Shown here piece by piece: positions 6,222-7,586 of a stretch of 7,586 bases of DNA (position 1 is its first letter; each line of letters starts with the position of its first letter). Source of the stretch: DAONLM01 sp035406685 (GTDB taxonomy: Bacteria > Spirochaetota > GWE2-31-10 > MWDO01); the NCBI GenBank assembly GCA_035406685.1, contig DAONLM010000150.1, forward strand, positions 1 through 7,586. Reading direction: 5' to 3'. The position numbers and the translations under genes were made by a program. The notes beneath the pieces are model-generated. The model was not told the DNA's origin, ran no database searches, and was given only the letters and a program-made list of their open reading frames with translations.

Positions 6222-6476
6222 ATGGATGAAAATTTAGAAATAGGAAGAATTGGTTTTGATGATAATGGAAAGGCAAATGTAAGAGAGCCTATTATAATAA
6301 AACTCTCCAGTTATAAAAATACAAAATATCTTGATATTAGAAAATATTATGAAAAAAATGACGAATGGCTTCCCACAACAAAAGGTATTACCTTACAACT
6401 TGATCAAATTGATTCTTTAGTTGAAATAATTAATAAAAATAAAGAGAAAATTAAAGAATGGTTTAATAAAAATTAA
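6222..6476 (+). CDS. PC4/Sub1-type single-stranded nucleic acid binding protein
   Basis: This 84-residue protein is essentially one PC4 domain (transcriptional coactivator p15 family). The diagnostic block KYLDIRKYYEKNDEWLPTTKGITLQLDQIDSLVEII (about 35-70, quoted in pieces: YLDIRKYYE, PTTKGITL, DSLVEII) has the conserved D-I-R-x-Y-Y and P-T-x-K-G-I/L elements. The preceding strands (IIIKLSSYKNT) match the usual beta-sheet. A C-terminal helix is rich in Lys and Asn. Known PC4 proteins dimerise and bind single-stranded DNA or RNA through the curved sheet; bacterial members are thought to act as nucleic-acid chaperones, roles mostly untested. The start is supported by GAGGAG nine bases upstream. 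It is transcribed divergently from the five-gene operon and followed by its own terminator, so it is probably monocistronic. Stop is TAA. Confidence 0.9.
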   Translation: MDENLEIGRIGFDDNGKANVREPIIIKLSSYKNTKYLDIRKYYEKNDEWLPTTKGITLQLDQIDSLVEIINKNKEKIKEWFNKN

Positions 6477-6484
6477 TTTTTTAA

Positions 6485-6541
6485 AGATATAATTTTCTTT
6501 TACTCATATAAAATGTAAAGAAAATGTAATATCTCTTTTTT
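6485..6541 (+). terminator. AU-rich hairpin terminator after the PC4-type gene
   Basis: The left arm 6485-6503 (AGATATAATTTTCTTTTAC) pairs with the right arm 6515-6534 (GTAAAGAAAATGTAATATCT). That gives about 18 base pairs, including three G-C pairs, with three single-base bulges and an 11-base loop. It is followed by CTTTTTTG at 6535-6542. The stem is AU-rich for a terminator, but its length and the T-run support the call. It separates the PC4-type gene from era. Confidence 0.7.
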
Positions 6542-6594
6542 GAGGAAGAAATATTTATTTTCTTAATAGACAAGTAAAAATTAAGGAGAAAATT

Positions 6595-7479
6595 TTGAAA
6601 AAGAGAGTCGGCTTTGTTTCAATAATAGGTAGGCCATCATCAGGTAAATCCACTCTTATTAACTATATATATGGATATAAAGTTTCTATTGTATCAAAAC
6701 ATCCTCAAACAACAAGATTTTTAATAAGAGGGATATATAATAGCGATGACTCTCAAATAATATTTATTGATTCGCCCGGATATCATCATTTTAACTCAAA
6801 TCTAAATAAAGGTTTATCAAATCTTGCAATAAGAAACCTAAATGACGGGGATCTTATTTTATACCTTGTTGATATCACAAGAGATTTTGGAGAAGAAGAG
6901 ATAGACATTATAGAAAAATTAAAAGAAAGTGGGAAAAAAGATAAAATAATAATAACATTCAACAAAATAGATGAACCAGAAATAAAAAAAGAAACAAAAG
7001 AAGAAATACTAAAAAGACTTGGCAATCTACCTTATGTTGAAATATCGGCTAAATTTGGTAAGAATGTAGACAAACTATTGAGTTTAATAAAAGAAAGATT
7101 ACCAGAAGGGGAGATGTTTTATCCAGAAGATTATGTAACGGATCAGCCGATTCCATTTAGAATAGGAGAAGTTGTTAGAGAAAAGATCTTTAATAATACA
7201 AGAGATGAGGTGCCTCATTCCACTTATGTGGAGGTAAAGGATCTTAAAGTATATGATAATCATATTATAGCAAATGCCATTATAAATGTAGAAACAGATA
7301 GTCAGAAAGGGATTTTAATTGGTAATAAAGGTAGTATGATAAAAAAAATTGGTGAGCAGGCAAGGAAGGATTTAGAAGATATTTTTGAAAGAAAGGTCTC
7401 TTTATTTTTATCTGTTAAAGTAGATAAAAACTGGCGTAAGAATAACGATCTTTTAAAAAAGATGTTTAGTATTGAGTAA
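6595..7479 (+). CDS. era: GTPase Era, 30S ribosome assembly factor
   Basis: This 294-residue protein has the full Era layout. It binds GTP and the 3' end of 16S rRNA during small-subunit maturation, at the cytoplasm/membrane. G1 is GRPSSGKST at 12-20, G2 QTTR at 38-41, G3 DSPG at 59-62, G4 NKID at 123-126 and G5 SAK at 151-153. The Era-specific linker REKIFNNTRDEVPHS is at 195-209. The KH domain lies at about 220-282, with SQKGILIGNKG (GxxG 243-246), IKKIGEQARKDLE and the terminal VKVDKNWR. The start is TTG, chosen because AAGGAG lies five bases upstream and the family's KxGFVxIIGRP begins at once. G1 has Ser-Ser where most Era have Asn-Val, and G3 has DSPG rather than DTPG; both keep the essential Gly, Lys, Ser and Asp. 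The G1 variant and C-terminal half recall Borrelia Era. No clear promoter: a weak TTGAGG/TAATAG pair (6540-6569, 18-bp spacer) is possible, and so is readthrough. Confidence 0.96.
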   Translation: MKKRVGFVSIIGRPSSGKSTLINYIYGYKVSIVSKHPQTTRFLIRGIYNSDDSQIIFIDSPGYHHFNSNLNKGLSNLAIRNLNDGDLILYLVDITRDFGEEEIDIIEKLKESGKKDKIIITFNKIDEPEIKKETKEEILKRLGNLPYVEISAKFGKNVDKLLSLIKERLPEGEMFYPEDYVTDQPIPFRIGEVVREKIFNNTRDEVPHSTYVEVKDLKVYDNHIIANAIINVETDSQKGILIGNKGSMIKKIGEQARKDLEDIFERKVSLFLSVKVDKNWRKNNDLLKKMFSIE

Positions 7480-7586
7480 GAGATACACCTGGCTTTATAC
7501 TAACAAAATTTTAATTTGTAAGCTATTGAGATCTATATGAAAAATAGTTTAACATCATGATAAGTATAGATCAGGTCTGTCCCCTG
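7480..7586. other. Intergenic tail after era, no supported gene
   Basis: No clear terminator follows the era stop. An inverted repeat is present (GATCTATAT at 7530-7538 with GTATAGATC at 7564-7572, one G-T pair, 25-base loop) without a T-run. A plus-strand ATG at 7557 opens to the window edge (MISIDQVCPL) but lacks a ribosome binding site, and the minus strand has a 17-codon open stretch from the edge to 7533. Neither is enough to call a gene. Confidence 0.5.
7571..7586. repeat. Possible edge of a dispersed repeat (GGGGACAGACCT-type)
   Basis: The last 16 bases, TCAGGTCTGTCCCCTG, are GC-rich compared with everything around them. Read on the minus strand as CAGGGGACAGACCTGA, they resemble short repeats that I recall near REP-associated (Y1-type) transposases in various bacteria. 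The element would continue outside the window, so this is only a suspicion. Confidence 0.3.

Noticed and set aside
6786..7025. Minus-strand 79-codon open frame inside era
   Set aside because: Shadow of era, where every motif is intact on the plus strand; the Ser/Phe-rich translation is typical of antisense reading.

Overview
The window is AT-rich, with long A/T runs between genes. It reads as chromosomal DNA of a diderm bacterium: three of the predicted proteins start with a lipoprotein signal peptide ending in a lipobox cysteine. The Era GTPase has a GRPS-S-GKST P-loop and a C-terminal half that, from memory, resemble the Borrelia/spirochaete version of Era. Spirochaetota is therefore my best guess, at low to moderate confidence; the sequence alone does not settle it. 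No tRNA, rRNA, CRISPR array or complete mobile element is visible.

Left part (1-1319). The first 60 bases are probably the 3' end of a plus-strand gene. It converges on a minus-strand lipoprotein gene (1028 to 114), and a strong hairpin terminator lies between the two. The lipoprotein gene has a good ribosome binding site, promoter and signal peptide, but an in-frame TAG after codon 74. The following 229 codons are open in the same frame, so it is one gene with a single nonsense codon: recent pseudogene, recoded gene or sequence error. Upstream is a non-coding stretch of about 290 bases. It holds two copies of a 14-bp direct repeat exactly 20 bp apart, just upstream of the promoter, and a perfect 16-bp palindrome.

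Middle (1320-6084, minus strand). Five genes are packed head to tail and read as one operon: a small YqjD/ElaB-like membrane-anchored protein, a YqjE-like holin-superfamily membrane protein, a YejA-like peptide-binding lipoprotein, a HerA-like ATPase of the DUF853/YjgR family, and a lipoprotein that looks like a seven-bladed beta-propeller. Spacing runs from overlaps (41 or 17 bp, and a 4-bp ATGA) to gaps of 8 and 26 bp. The yqjD-yqjE pairing is known from enterobacteria. The coupling of the cytoplasmic HerA-like ATPase to two exported lipoproteins is less expected.

Right part (6085-7586, plus strand). A divergent, almost pure A/T intergenic region separates the operon from a PC4-type single-stranded-nucleic-acid binding protein. 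That gene is followed by an AU-rich hairpin terminator and then era (TTG start). The last 107 bases have no supported gene; the final 16 bases may be the edge of a dispersed repeat.
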